Below, in pieces: positions 34,044 through 42,808 of a DNA stretch of 64,000 bases. Each line of letters opens with the position of its first letter. Position 1 is the stretch's first letter. Location of the stretch: positions 1-64,000 of the forward strand of contig CADCBQ010000012.1 of the NCBI GenBank assembly GCA_902799745.1. Reading direction: 5' to 3'. The DNA is from Fibrobacter succinogenes (GTDB lineage Bacteria; Fibrobacterota; Fibrobacteria; Fibrobacterales; Fibrobacteraceae). The notes beneath the pieces were generated by a model. The model worked only from the letters and a program-made list of their open reading frames with translations, made no database searches and was not told the origin of the DNA. Made by a program: the position numbers and the translations under genes.

Positions 34044-34748
34044 CTAGGTAGGGCTAAAAGTTTTCTCGAACAATTCGGGGGCAAGCCTGCAAATACTCGT
34101 AAAACCACCCTTCCCCACAATAATGTGGTCCAATACGGGAATCTGCAAAATACGCCCCGATGCACAAAGGACCCGGGTAATCGACAAATCATCCTGGCTA
34201 GGTTCCAGCGACCCCGACGGATGGTTATGCGCAAAAACGACCGATACGGCACGGTCCTCGATCGCCTTTGCAAACGCCTCGCGCGGGTGCACCGGAGTCT
34301 TGTTGACAAGGCCCGTCGTTATTTCATGCACCGCAATCACGCCGTTCACCGAATTCAGCGAAACCACCACGAAATGCTCCTGTTCCTCGTACTTCAGGAA
34401 CGAAAGACGCGACACCAGATCATCGGGAGTCATGACAGGATTGGACTTGTCGTTCAGGATATAGCGTTTCGAAAGTTCAAGACAGGCCAACACCTGGGCC
34501 GCTTTTACCTTGCCAAGCCCTCGAATTTCACGAATTTTGGCAAGTGTGGGCACCAGCGTCTGGTTTGAAAGGAAATCCGAAAGGCGCCGCGACAGTTCAA
34601 AGACATTGCAGTCCTGGCTACCGCTTCCCAAAATCACGGCAAGCAGTTCTTCGTTCGTGAGTGCCGAGGCCCCGTATTTTTCAATTTTTTCACGGGGCAG
34701 GATATTTCGGGCGGACTGATCGTTCAACATCATTAACATGGAATTCAT
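34044..34748 (-). CDS. radC: RadC-family JAB/MPN domain protein
   Basis: The 234-residue protein matches RadC in length and order. Helix-hairpin-helix pieces lie at the front (TLAKIREIRGLGKVKAAQVLACLELSKR), then the MPN/JAB metallo-domain with VHPREAFAKAI and the zinc site AHNHPSG, followed by the aspartate in SQDD. RadC was named for DNA repair, but its true activity is unclear. The metal site suggests hydrolase function. ATG 34748 follows an AAGGAT site. The gene is divergent from the CvfB-like gene and about 165 bases from the OmpA gene upstream of that protein's own start. Confidence 0.93.
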   Translation of the reverse strand: MNSMLMMLNDQSARNILPREKIEKYGASALTNEELLAVILGSGSQDCNVFELSRRLSDFLSNQTLVPTLAKIREIRGLGKVKAAQVLACLELSKRYILNDKSNPVMTPDDLVSRLSFLKYEEQEHFVVVSLNSVNGVIAVHEITTGLVNKTPVHPREAFAKAIEDRAVSVVFAHNHPSGSLEPSQDDLSITRVLCASGRILQIPVLDHIIVGKGGFTSICRLAPELFEKTFSPT

Positions 34749-34875
34749 AAAGCATCCTTTTTTGCTAGAGGTTCTACTCTATATACGCCAAAATTGAAAA
34801 TTCAGTTCAAAATGGACCTTTTTTATCCCCCACACTTTTTCTATTTTTGGATTATCACTTGAACGGAAGGTCCTC

Positions 34876-35709
34876 ATGGAATTAGGCAAATACAACCGCG
34901 CCCGGGTAGAAGAAATCATGCCCCAGGGCTACTACCTGGAACTTGAAACTGGCGGACGCGTACTGCTCCCCGGTAAAAAAGAAGAATTTTCGCTCCAGGA
35001 AGGCGAGGTTCTCGATGTATTCGTCTACATGGATTCCGAAGACCGCCCGATTGCGACACTCGACAAGCCCTACGCAACCGTCGGCGAATTTGCCGTGCTC
35101 GAAGTCAAGGACGTGAACCGCGTTGGAGCTTTCCTGGATTGGGGTCTGAACAAGGACTTATTCCTCCCCTACAAGCAACAGCTCGGCGAACTCAGGCGCG
35201 GTGACCGCTGCGTCGTCTACATTCTCGAAGACGACAAAAGCAACCGCATTGTCGCCACCGAAAAAATCAAGAGTTTTCTGGATCCGGATACCTCGGAGCT
35301 CCACCTCGGGCAAAAGGTACAGCTTGCCGCCTACGAAGTCACTCGCGACCATATCGATTTCCTGGTGGACTACCGCTACACGGGCCGTTTAATGATTACG
35401 CCCAATACGCCGAAAATCTACATTGGCGACACCATGGCAGGCTACATTCAACGCTTTACCGAAGACGGTAAAATCACCTTGAACCTCACCCCCGTGGGCT
35501 ACAAGGGAATCATGAAGAGCGAAAGCCCGGCTGCCATTCTGAAAAAACTCGATGAAGCAGGCGGATTCTTGCCGTATGGCGACCACAGCGATCCCGAAGA
35601 AATCCGCCGCGAATTCGGCATGTCCAAGAAGACTTTCAAGAAGATTCTTGGCACGCTTTTCCGCGAAGGACGCATCGTCCTTTCCGACGACGGTTTTAGA
35701 AAGAATTAG
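34876..35709 (+). CDS. S1-domain RNA-binding protein, CvfB-like
   Basis: The 277-residue protein shows tandem S1/OB-fold segments (residues 1-65 and about 67-210, with VGAFLDWGLNKDLFLP as the clearest S1 stretch). The C-terminal winged helix is seen in GDHSDPEEIRREFGMSKKTFKKILGTLFREGRI. This matches CvfB, an RNA-binding regulator of virulence and stress genes in Gram-positive bacteria, with relatives in many phyla. A cytoplasmic role in RNA metabolism or translation is likely. A GGAAGG site precedes the ATG. Its stop overlaps the end of the convergent OmpA-family gene by four bases. Confidence 0.85.
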   Translation: MELGKYNRARVEEIMPQGYYLELETGGRVLLPGKKEEFSLQEGEVLDVFVYMDSEDRPIATLDKPYATVGEFAVLEVKDVNRVGAFLDWGLNKDLFLPYKQQLGELRRGDRCVVYILEDDKSNRIVATEKIKSFLDPDTSELHLGQKVQLAAYEVTRDHIDFLVDYRYTGRLMITPNTPKIYIGDTMAGYIQRFTEDGKITLNLTPVGYKGIMKSESPAAILKKLDEAGGFLPYGDHSDPEEIRREFGMSKKTFKKILGTLFREGRIVLSDDGFRKN

Positions 35710-36440
35710 TTGACGTATTCCACAGGAACTTCGTTTTCGTTCAATACGCGAAGTTCAATGCGACGGTTCTTAATACGGCCTGCTTCTGTCGCGTTCGATG
35801 CCCTAGGCTGGCTGGAGCCGTAACCGCTTGCCGAAAGGCGGCCGCGGTCAATGCCGTGATCGACCATATAAAGGAATACCGTATAAGCGCGCTGTTCCGA
35901 AAGCGTCTGGTTAAAGGCATCGCCACCTTCGGAACTGGTATGTCCCTGGATTTCGATACGGGCATCGGGATTCCTTTTTAGACCCGCGACAGCCTTATCC
36001 AAGATCTCAATCGATTCCGGCTCGAGTTCGGCGCTACCCGCCTTAAAATTCACGCCCTTCAGTTCTACACGAGTGTCGTCAAACACCACCGAAATGCCAC
36101 CCGTACTCGCCGTCGGCGAAACATACGGAGTCGTTCCGCATTCGAAGGGACCGGTTACACTCTCGCAAAAAATGTTGTAGGTTTCTTCGCGCGGGATATG
36201 GAATGTCACTTCGCCTTCGGCATCCGTTGTAACGGTCAATTTTTTACTGGGATCGTTTTGACCCACAAAAGAAAGCTTCTTGTGTGCCTGCGGCACATCG
36301 TCGTTGTTGGTGTATGTCACCGTCAGCACAGCATGCGTCTTGTTCGGCAACAAATCGCGGGCAAAAGCCGATACAGCTAAAAGATTTACACACAAAACCG
36401 CCCCAAAAACGCGTAAAAAGCCGAAAGAAAACAATTTCAC
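35706..36440 (-). CDS. Small OmpA-family protein
   Basis: The GTG at 36440 follows AAGGAG by six bases and begins a signal peptide (FLRVFGAVLCVNLLAVSAFA). The frame stays open beyond it only because of the antisense of the next gene. The 244-residue product has an Ig-like or carboxypeptidase-regulatory-like domain at 25-110 (VTFHIPREETYNIF) and a C-terminal OmpA domain (KAGSAELEPESIEIL, IEIQGHTSSEGGDAFNQTLSEQRA, SASGYGSSQPRASN, NRRIELRV) that binds peptidoglycan. Unlike the 908-residue protein it has no barrel, so it is probably periplasmic. It overlaps the convergent CvfB-like gene. Confidence 0.85.
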   Translation of the reverse strand: MKLFSFGFLRVFGAVLCVNLLAVSAFARDLLPNKTHAVLTVTYTNNDDVPQAHKKLSFVGQNDPSKKLTVTTDAEGEVTFHIPREETYNIFCESVTGPFECGTTPYVSPTASTGGISVVFDDTRVELKGVNFKAGSAELEPESIEILDKAVAGLKRNPDARIEIQGHTSSEGGDAFNQTLSEQRAYTVFLYMVDHGIDRGRLSASGYGSSQPRASNATEAGRIKNRRIELRVLNENEVPVEYVN

Positions 36441-36524
36441 GGAACACTCCTTGAAAAACGGGCCGAAAAATAGAAAAAATATTCTAAATTTGGACACGAA
36501 AAACAAAACCTCCAAGGAGTAAAC

Positions 36525-37583
36525 ATGAAGTTCAGGAAAATCGCAGCGGCAGCTCTTGCCATGAGCATTTCCGCATTTGCCGCAGATGCCACCGACAATA
36601 TGACCCTCAAGGGTAATGTTCAGACCCAGGTCACCAAGTCCATCGCCGACGAAGACAACAACTTCAGCAGCGGCTGGATTCGTGCCAACATTGGCGGCCA
36701 GTACAAGAGCGAAAACCTGGACGGAACTATCATGCTCCGTATCTTCGCCCCGGAATTCGGCAACAAGATCAAGGACGGCGATGGCAAGACCACGAGCTAC
36801 GACAAGATTCTTGCAGACCTTTACTGGGTAAACTACAAGTGGGCCCTGAACGAAAATAACCAGCTGAACCTGAAAATCGGTCGCTGGAAGACGGACTGGT
36901 CTCAATCCACCAACTTCGGTACCTATGTCGATAAGGACTTGACCAAGCGCGGTCTGTGGATGCGTGATTACAGCCACAACGCTGTTGAAATGGGCTGGAA
37001 GAACGGCCTCAACCAGTTGAGCGCCATGGTCGCCGCCAAGAACGGTACTGCAAACCAGGGCTATGTGCGAATCGAAGACGACATGAAGTTCACCTTCCCC
37101 CTGGAAGTCAAGGTCGCCTACCGTTCCAACCTCGTCGACGTGGTGCAGAACACCGCCTACGTGACCCACCGTGTAGCCGCCTACGCCAGCTACGAATTCT
37201 TGCCGATTCTCCGTGGCTACGGTGAATACGCCTGCATTTACACCCAGGACGACGACCTGAACACCGAAGCAGCAAACTACATCGCCCCGGAATCCAAGTA
37301 CTTCCAGCCGGGCATTTACTACCAGCCGTTCTACCTGGGCCTTGACTTCGCCCCGGCAAGCGGCTTTATGAACACCCTGATGAGCCACCTCATGGTGGAA
37401 TGGGAATACATCAACAAGCGTGACAACCTTTATGGCGCCCCGAAGGGCACTTACGACGACTGGGCATGGACCGTTGCCTATGTAAAGAGCATCGGCAAGT
37501 CCAAGATCCAGTTCAGCGTCTACAGCGAAAACGAAATGAGCGATGTCGGTCTCGCCTTCCGCCTGACCAGCACCATCAAGTAA
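36525..37583 (+). CDS. Outer-membrane beta-barrel protein
   Basis: The 352-residue protein has a signal peptide (MKFRKIAAAALAMSISAFA) and a mature part with many alternating polar and aromatic strands. Examples are LADLYWVNYKWAL, LNLKIGRWKTDW, VAAYASYEF and SKIQFSVYSENE, and it ends in a strand (GLAFRLTSTIK). This pattern fits a 14-16 strand barrel or porin. No specific substrate can be inferred. An AAGGAG site precedes the ATG. Codon use is strongly biased, so expression is high. A divergent small OmpA gene lies 84 bases upstream, and the YihY-like gene starts 12 bases downstream. Confidence 0.8.
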   Translation: MKFRKIAAAALAMSISAFAADATDNMTLKGNVQTQVTKSIADEDNNFSSGWIRANIGGQYKSENLDGTIMLRIFAPEFGNKIKDGDGKTTSYDKILADLYWVNYKWALNENNQLNLKIGRWKTDWSQSTNFGTYVDKDLTKRGLWMRDYSHNAVEMGWKNGLNQLSAMVAAKNGTANQGYVRIEDDMKFTFPLEVKVAYRSNLVDVVQNTAYVTHRVAAYASYEFLPILRGYGEYACIYTQDDDLNTEAANYIAPESKYFQPGIYYQPFYLGLDFAPASGFMNTLMSHLMVEWEYINKRDNLYGAPKGTYDDWAWTVAYVKSIGKSKIQFSVYSENEMSDVGLAFRLTSTIK

Positions 37584-37595
37584 TTTTTGATTGTA

Positions 37596-38582
37596 ATGCC
37601 AAATTGGATTAAAGATTTTTCTTGGGAGAGGATGTTCGACTATATAGCCGAACGTTCCGTTACTCCCGTGAAGGTCGCAGTCATTGCAGGCAAGTCGTTC
37701 CTGTACTTCCATGGGCTCACCCGTGCGGCAGCCCTGACCTACACGACATTCCTGGCCGTGGTTCCGCTGCTGATTCTCTTGACCTCAATTACAATTGCGG
37801 TCGGTTTCGGCAACTTTTTCTCGGACTACCTGCCGCACTTGCTCTCGTTCTTGGACCTTGACTGGCCCGTCGACCCGATTATCACGATCGTGAAAAACGC
37901 CGAGCACGTGCCTATCGGCAAACTCGGATTCATCGGTGCCATGGGTTTGTTCATCACGTTCATCCTCGCCTTCGGCAGTTTGGAATCAAACTTCAACGTG
38001 GTGTGGGAAAACAAGGTGTCTCGCCCGCTGCATAAGCAGATCCGCATCTATACCCCGCTTCTGCTTATCTTTGCAGGCATTATCGGTCTTTACGCCGGTT
38101 TTGTGAACTATCTCCAGAATGCGCTTTCGGTCATTGTGGTTGACGGATTGCATTTTGACCCGTCGGTACTCAAGAGGCTGATTAACGCCTTCTGGTACCT
38201 GACATTCCACGGTGCATTCCTCCTGGTTATTTTCTTGACCCTGTATGCACTGCCCGCAAGACCGGACCCGAAGAACTACACCAAGAAGAAGCTGCTCGTC
38301 TCTTCGATTGGCATCACGGTTCTCGCATGGATTTGCATTATCATTTACGTGAAAATCCTGATGCTTATCCAGACCATGCTCGTGACCCGTATGTCCATCT
38401 TCTATGGCTCTCTTGCCTTCATTCCTCTCATCCTGTTCCTCGTGTTCGGCATCTGGACAATCGTGCTCTGCGGAAATTCTGTGGTATGGACGATTTGTAC
38501 CTGGCCCGAATCCAAGGACCGTATATGGAACTGGGAAGGAAGCCCCGCCGAAGGCCTGAACATGACCAAGGACCGGTTGTAA
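37596..38582 (+). CDS. YihY/UPF0761 (BrkB-like) inner-membrane protein
   Basis: The 328-residue protein begins at ATG 37596. A TTG at 37587 in the same frame is an alternative. It has six membrane segments, near 48-70, 100-125, 146-165, 185-215, 225-250 and 260-290. It carries the family features RAAALTYTTFLAVVPLLILL near the first helix and FYGSLAFIPLILFLVFGIW near the last. The family was once called ribonuclease BN, but that activity belongs to another protein, and its function remains unknown. It probably shares a transcript with the barrel gene before it. A strong terminator follows. Confidence 0.88.
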   Translation: MPNWIKDFSWERMFDYIAERSVTPVKVAVIAGKSFLYFHGLTRAAALTYTTFLAVVPLLILLTSITIAVGFGNFFSDYLPHLLSFLDLDWPVDPIITIVKNAEHVPIGKLGFIGAMGLFITFILAFGSLESNFNVVWENKVSRPLHKQIRIYTPLLLIFAGIIGLYAGFVNYLQNALSVIVVDGLHFDPSVLKRLINAFWYLTFHGAFLLVIFLTLYALPARPDPKNYTKKKLLVSSIGITVLAWICIIIYVKILMLIQTMLVTRMSIFYGSLAFIPLILFLVFGIWTIVLCGNSVVWTICTWPESKDRIWNWEGSPAEGLNMTKDRL

Positions 38583-38612
38583 TTCGGCTTCCGGATTTCA
38601 GAATTAAGATAG

Positions 38613-38650
38613 CGGCAATCTGGCCTAGAGCCATTTGCCGTTTTTTTTTA
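38613..38650 (+). terminator. Terminator after the YihY-like gene
   Basis: CGGCAA and TTGCCG enclose an inner TGGC/GCCA stem, and nine T follow. It separates the YihY-like gene from the next small barrel gene. Confidence 0.85.
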
Positions 38651-38677
38651 TACATTGTAAGAAAAAGGACTTTGATT

Positions 38678-39259
38678 ATGAAAAAGATTCTATTGCTCAT
38701 CGTGGCCCTGGTAGCCTTCGCAAACGCAGAACTGCAGAGCGTAAAGTATTCGCCCGAAGAAAAGTCGAACGACGGCCTGAAGGCGTTCATCGGCGTAAGC
38801 GGCGGCAACGTGCTTGTGGCCGACGACGGAGCCATCTTTGCGAACCTCCGCATCGGTCTGGATATCAATCCCCTGCTCTCGACGGGTGTCTGGGTGTCTA
38901 GGCTCTTGAGCGACGTGCGCAACTACAATGTCACTGAAAAACAGATGATCAAGTACATGTCCGTGGGCGGCTTCGTGGAACTGTTCCCGGTGCGCATCAA
39001 CGACTTTTCCATCTCCGTACCGATTCAAATTGGCGGCGGCGCCCTCTATGTGATGGAACCGGACGACGAAGCCTTTGAATCCGAAGACTACTTCTTTACC
39101 GCCGACATGGCTGTGCATTTTAACTACCGTGTCACGAAGATGCTCGAAGTGTCTATCGGTGGCGGCTACCGCATGTTCAACGGTATTGAATCCAACGGCC
39201 TCGAGAACCTGGATTTCTGCACTCCGTTTGGCGAGCTGCGCTTTACGATTAGAGAGTGA
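38678..39259 (+). CDS. Small outer-membrane barrel-like protein
   Basis: ATG 38678 follows an AAAAAGGAC site and begins a signal peptide (MKKILLLIVALVAFANA). The frame is open upstream only as a shadow of the YihY-like gene. The mature part of about 175 residues shows alternating strands with glycines and aromatic residues (FIGVSGGNVLVADD, IPIQIGGGALYV-like stretches, LEVSIGGGYRMFNG) and ends in a strand LRFTIRE. A small eight-strand barrel resembling OmpW or OmpA-like barrels is likely. No partner gene is linked, since a terminator precedes it and a dispersed repeat follows. Confidence 0.7.
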   Translation: MKKILLLIVALVAFANAELQSVKYSPEEKSNDGLKAFIGVSGGNVLVADDGAIFANLRIGLDINPLLSTGVWVSRLLSDVRNYNVTEKQMIKYMSVGGFVELFPVRINDFSISVPIQIGGGALYVMEPDDEAFESEDYFFTADMAVHFNYRVTKMLEVSIGGGYRMFNGIESNGLENLDFCTPFGELRFTIRE

Positions 39260-39267
39260 CACGCAGA

Positions 39268-39353
39268 GTCATCCTGAGTGAAGCCCGTAGGGCGAATACA
39301 AGACTTGGGGCTTCAGCCCCTTAGTCGAGTTAGGTTCAAAGGAGCAGGATCTA
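39268..39353. repeat. Dispersed intergenic repeat, copy 2
   Basis: It begins GTCATCCTGAGTGAAG and ends TCGAGTTAGGTTCAAAGGAGCAGGATCT, like copy 1 at 25414. The middle holds a hairpin (GGGGCTTCAGCCCC). Its right end lies just before the UvrA-paralogue start codon, so its GGAG could even act as that gene's ribosome site. Confidence 0.75.
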
Positions 39354-39361
39354 GTCAGCAA

Positions 39362-41761
39362 ATGCAAGAATTCATCAGCATACGCGGCTGCAGGCTGCAC
39401 AACCTGAAGAATATCGATGCCCAGTTCCCGCTGGGCAAGATTTCTGTGGTATGCGGGCCTTCGGGCTGCGGAAAATCGACGCTTGTGCTTGATACCCTGC
39501 ACGGGGAATCCAAGCGCCGCTACTTGGAAACGCTTTCGCCGTTTGCGGCAGAACTGCTGGGAGGCCGCCGCATTATTCCGCTGGATAGCGCCGAAGGGTT
39601 GCCAGCAAGCCTTGCCGTTGGCCCAAGCCACGGTGAAACGCCTGCGAAGGCTTACGCATTGAGCATTTCGGAATGCGATTCAACTTTACGCGCCTTGTTT
39701 GCGACATATGCGAAGCCCGCTTGCCCCGTTTGCGGAAAACCCATGGAAAGCATGAGCCGCGAAGACATGATTCGCGAAATTGCGAGTTTGCCGCAAGGGA
39801 GCAAGTTGCAGTTCTTTGCAAGAGTTGACGCCGAGAAACGCGCGAACCTCGATAAGTTGGCGGCGGTGTTCCTGGCGCAAGGCTTTACGCGCGCCATGGC
39901 AGATGATGTCAGCCATTCGCTTGCCGACTTGACTGAAAACGAAAAGAAGATTGTCCCGAAGGAATTCTTTATTGTCGTGGACCGCGTGATTGTCCGCGAG
40001 AACACGCGCACCCGCATTGCCGAAGCAGTCGATGGAGTCTTGAAGCTCACGCACGGCGAATTGATTCTGGACATCAACGGAAGCCGCAAACTTTTCAGCA
40101 CGGTGCCGCGCTGCCCGGAACATGGAGCGCAGCTTTCGAGACCGCTCGCACCAGAAGACTTGTCGCCGTATTCCCGCACGAGCGTTTGCGAAAAATGTGG
40201 CGGCACCGGAATCATCGAAGACGGCGACAACAGCGAAGAATGCCCTGATTGCAAAGGACTTAGACTCAAGCAGAATTTTTTGAACGCGGCGATTGAATGT
40301 ATTTCAAGTGAAGATGAGCCGCACAAAAGCCGCACCACGTGGCAAGATATTTTAAACACGCCTTTCGCGGAACTCGAAAGCCGGCTGCACGCCCTGTTTG
40401 ACAATCGACTCACGGCAAAGCAGCAACCCGCCTTCCGCACATTGATCGACCGCATCCAGGCGATTGTCGATTTGGATATCGGATACCTTACGGCAGGGCG
40501 TGCAGGCGCCACCCTGTCGGGTGGCGAAGTCCAAAGGCTTCGGCTTTCGAGCCTCAGCACCGGGCACTTGAATAACCTCTTGATTGTCCTCGACGAACCC
40601 GCCAGCGGTTTGCACCAGAGCGATGTCGAAGCCCTCTGGAAAGTCCTCAAGAAAGTACAGTCCCGCGGAAACACGCTCGTCCTCATCGACCACAATCCCG
40701 CCCTCATCAAGAAAGCCGACTGGATTATTGAAATGGGTCCTGGCGCCGGCGAAAAGGGCGGCGAAATATTGTTGCAAGGAGCCGCGAAAGAAGTTCTCGG
40801 CAATCCAGTATCGCCTACAGGGAATTGGATCAAGTTACTAGACGAGAGACGAAAAGCCCGCCCTGAGCCTGTCGAAGGGACGAGAGACGAGAGAACGTCG
40901 AAGGATCCAAAGAAGAAAACCGCGACTATCGATATCGAGAACTTCGTAATGTTCGACATGAAGCCGGTCACCGCACATTTCCCGGTGCAAAAGTTCAGCG
41001 TCATCACGGGCCAAAGCGGTAGCGGCAAGTCTACGATTTTCTTCAGAAACTTGGCGCCGCGTGCCTCCAAGGGAGAATTCGAAAAACTCGGCATCCAGGC
41101 ACTATCGGTCCTTTCAACAGGCGATTTCCACGGAAACCGCCGCAGTACCGTCGCCTCGGCCATCAACCTGAACACGATTCTCCGCGACCTTTTCGCAAAA
41201 CTTCCCGAAAGTAAGGTCCGCGGCTACACCGCCAGCAAGTTCGCGACGCACGCCCCCGGAGGCCGCTGCGAAAACTGCAAGGGCGAAGGCGTCATCCTCG
41301 ACCCCGCAGGCTACGAAGAATCCGAATGCCCCGTGTGCCTCGGCAGACGTTTCAAAGATGAAATTCTTGAAGTCCGCTTCAAGTCGCTTTCCATCGCCGA
41401 CATCTATGACCTAGAAGTCGGCGACGCCTACAAGCTGTTCATTAACATGAAGCCCTTTGCGGACAAACTCAAACCGCTCGTAGACACAGGCCTCGACTAC
41501 CTGAAACTCGGGCAGACTACGACGCACCTCTCCGGCGGTGAACGCGCCCGCTTGCGCCTTTCCATCGCCCTCGCTCGCGCGAAGGCTCCGAACACGCTTT
41601 TCCTTTTCGATGAGCCCGCCCGCGGTCTCCATCAAAAGGACATCCAGCACCTACTCGACCTGATTCGCGGCCTCACCGAAGCGGGCCACACCGTCATCGC
41701 CATCGAGCATGCACAAGACTTCGTAAACGCTGCCGACTACGTCGTAGAACTGAGCCGATAG
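39362..41761 (+). CDS. UvrA paralogue, double ABC ATPase
   Basis: From ATG 39362 the product is 799 residues, shorter than true UvrA (about 940). It has two ABC ATPase halves. The first Walker A is GPSGCGKST at 32-40, with LSGGEVQRLRLSS as signature. The second is GQSGSGKST near residue 550, with LSGGERARLRLS. The UvrA zinc sites are present (CPVCGK, CEKCGGTG with CPDCKG, CENCKGEG with CPVCLG). It resembles the shorter UvrA2-type paralogues linked to drug or DNA-damage tolerance. A linker at about 492-515 (ARPEPVEG and RDER) is encoded by a dispersed DNA repeat. No uvrB or uvrC is nearby. Confidence 0.85.
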   Translation: MQEFISIRGCRLHNLKNIDAQFPLGKISVVCGPSGCGKSTLVLDTLHGESKRRYLETLSPFAAELLGGRRIIPLDSAEGLPASLAVGPSHGETPAKAYALSISECDSTLRALFATYAKPACPVCGKPMESMSREDMIREIASLPQGSKLQFFARVDAEKRANLDKLAAVFLAQGFTRAMADDVSHSLADLTENEKKIVPKEFFIVVDRVIVRENTRTRIAEAVDGVLKLTHGELILDINGSRKLFSTVPRCPEHGAQLSRPLAPEDLSPYSRTSVCEKCGGTGIIEDGDNSEECPDCKGLRLKQNFLNAAIECISSEDEPHKSRTTWQDILNTPFAELESRLHALFDNRLTAKQQPAFRTLIDRIQAIVDLDIGYLTAGRAGATLSGGEVQRLRLSSLSTGHLNNLLIVLDEPASGLHQSDVEALWKVLKKVQSRGNTLVLIDHNPALIKKADWIIEMGPGAGEKGGEILLQGAAKEVLGNPVSPTGNWIKLLDERRKARPEPVEGTRDERTSKDPKKKTATIDIENFVMFDMKPVTAHFPVQKFSVITGQSGSGKSTIFFRNLAPRASKGEFEKLGIQALSVLSTGDFHGNRRSTVASAINLNTILRDLFAKLPESKVRGYTASKFATHAPGGRCENCKGEGVILDPAGYEESECPVCLGRRFKDEILEVRFKSLSIADIYDLEVGDAYKLFINMKPFADKLKPLVDTGLDYLKLGQTTTHLSGGERARLRLSIALARAKAPNTLFLFDEPARGLHQKDIQHLLDLIRGLTEAGHTVIAIEHAQDFVNAADYVVELSR
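40838..40908. repeat. Dispersed repeat translated inside the UvrA-paralogue gene
   Basis: The block holds CCCTGAGCCTGTCGAAGGG flanked on both sides by GACGAGA copies (TAGACGAGAGACGAAA before, GGACGAGAGACGAGAGAAC after). It is read in frame as a hydrophilic linker between the two ATPase halves. Confidence 0.7.
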
Positions 41762-41786
41762 ATTCAGCAATCAAGCGCCGCGATAG

Positions 41787-42803
41787 TTAGCGCATCACGG
41801 CCTTCGCCTTTTCCAGCGTTGCAATCACCTTATCGCACCAAGCGTCAAATTCGGGATCTTCTTTCTGGAATTCCGGATGCGCAAGTACATAGTCGATAGT
41901 GTTGCGGATTCCCTGATCAAAACGGACCTCGGTGCGGAACGTGGGCACTGCGCGCTTGAGTTTGGAATTATCAAACACCACGGAATTCGCCTTGTCGCCA
42001 ATCAGGCTCCCCAGCAAATCGTAATCGCTTACATCCGCAAGGAATTGCGATGATACGTAGTAAGGCTTAAGTTCGACGCCGAGAGCATCGGCAACCGCCT
42101 TGTAAATTTGGTTCCACGTCAAAGTCTCGTCGCTTGTAATCTGGAACGATTCACCGATAGCGTGCACATTGCCCATCAGGCCCACAAAGCCGCGGGCAAA
42201 ATCAGTGTTGAAGGTCATGGTCCAAAGGCTCGTACCGTCACCGTGAATGATGACAGGCTTGCCTTCGAGCATGCGCTTTGCAACTTGCCAGCTGCCGTTC
42301 TTGCCGTGAACGCCCAGTGGAATGTGGCGTTCATCGTAGGTATGGCTCGGGCGCACAATCGTAATCGGGAAACCGTCCTCGCGGTACTTGCGCATTAGGA
42401 ATTCCTCCCCCGCAATCTTGTTGCGGGAATATTCCCAATACGGATTCGCGAGAGACGTGCCCTCGGTAATGCGATAATCCGAAAGCGGTTTCTGGTAAGC
42501 GCTCGCAGAACTGATGTACATGAACTGCTTGGTTTTACCCTTGAACAGGCGGTAATCACGTTCGAGCGCACTCGGGTGAAATACGATGAAGTCGCAGACG
42601 ACATCGAAGTTCATGCCCTTGATTTTTTCAGCAACGGCAGTTTCGTCGTTGATATCCGCCTGAATGATTTCAACCCCTGCGGGGATGTCTTCTGCGGGGC
42701 GGTTTCCGCGATTGAGCAGGTAAAGCTTCCAGCCCTGGGCCACCGCAAGGCGCGTAATGGCCATGCTGATGGTTCCTGTTCCGCCGATAAAGAGTGCTTT
42801 CAT
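41787..42803 (-). CDS. NAD-dependent epimerase/dehydratase family protein
   Basis: The 338-residue protein is an extended short-chain dehydrogenase. The nucleotide-binding turn reads GGTGTIS near 8-14, and the catalytic tyrosine and lysine are in EYSRNK near 124-129, with the preceding serines in ISSASAY. It is close to sugar-nucleotide epimerases and to chloroplast-type CSP41-like reductases, which share the LFIGGTGTIS start. The substrate is unknown. It is cytoplasmic, with no signal peptide. Only five bases separate it from the iron alcohol dehydrogenase gene upstream, so the two form one unit. Confidence 0.85.
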   Translation of the reverse strand: MKALFIGGTGTISMAITRLAVAQGWKLYLLNRGNRPAEDIPAGVEIIQADINDETAVAEKIKGMNFDVVCDFIVFHPSALERDYRLFKGKTKQFMYISSASAYQKPLSDYRITEGTSLANPYWEYSRNKIAGEEFLMRKYREDGFPITIVRPSHTYDERHIPLGVHGKNGSWQVAKRMLEGKPVIIHGDGTSLWTMTFNTDFARGFVGLMGNVHAIGESFQITSDETLTWNQIYKAVADALGVELKPYYVSSQFLADVSDYDLLGSLIGDKANSVVFDNSKLKRAVPTFRTEVRFDQGIRNTIDYVLAHPEFQKEDPEFDAWCDKVIATLEKAKAVMR

Positions 42804-42808
42804 GTCGC

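Noticed and set aside
36441..37712. Upstream extension of the small OmpA gene through the barrel gene
   Set aside because: The extension is antisense to a clear signal-peptide barrel protein. The GTG at 36440 has its own ribosome site and signal peptide.
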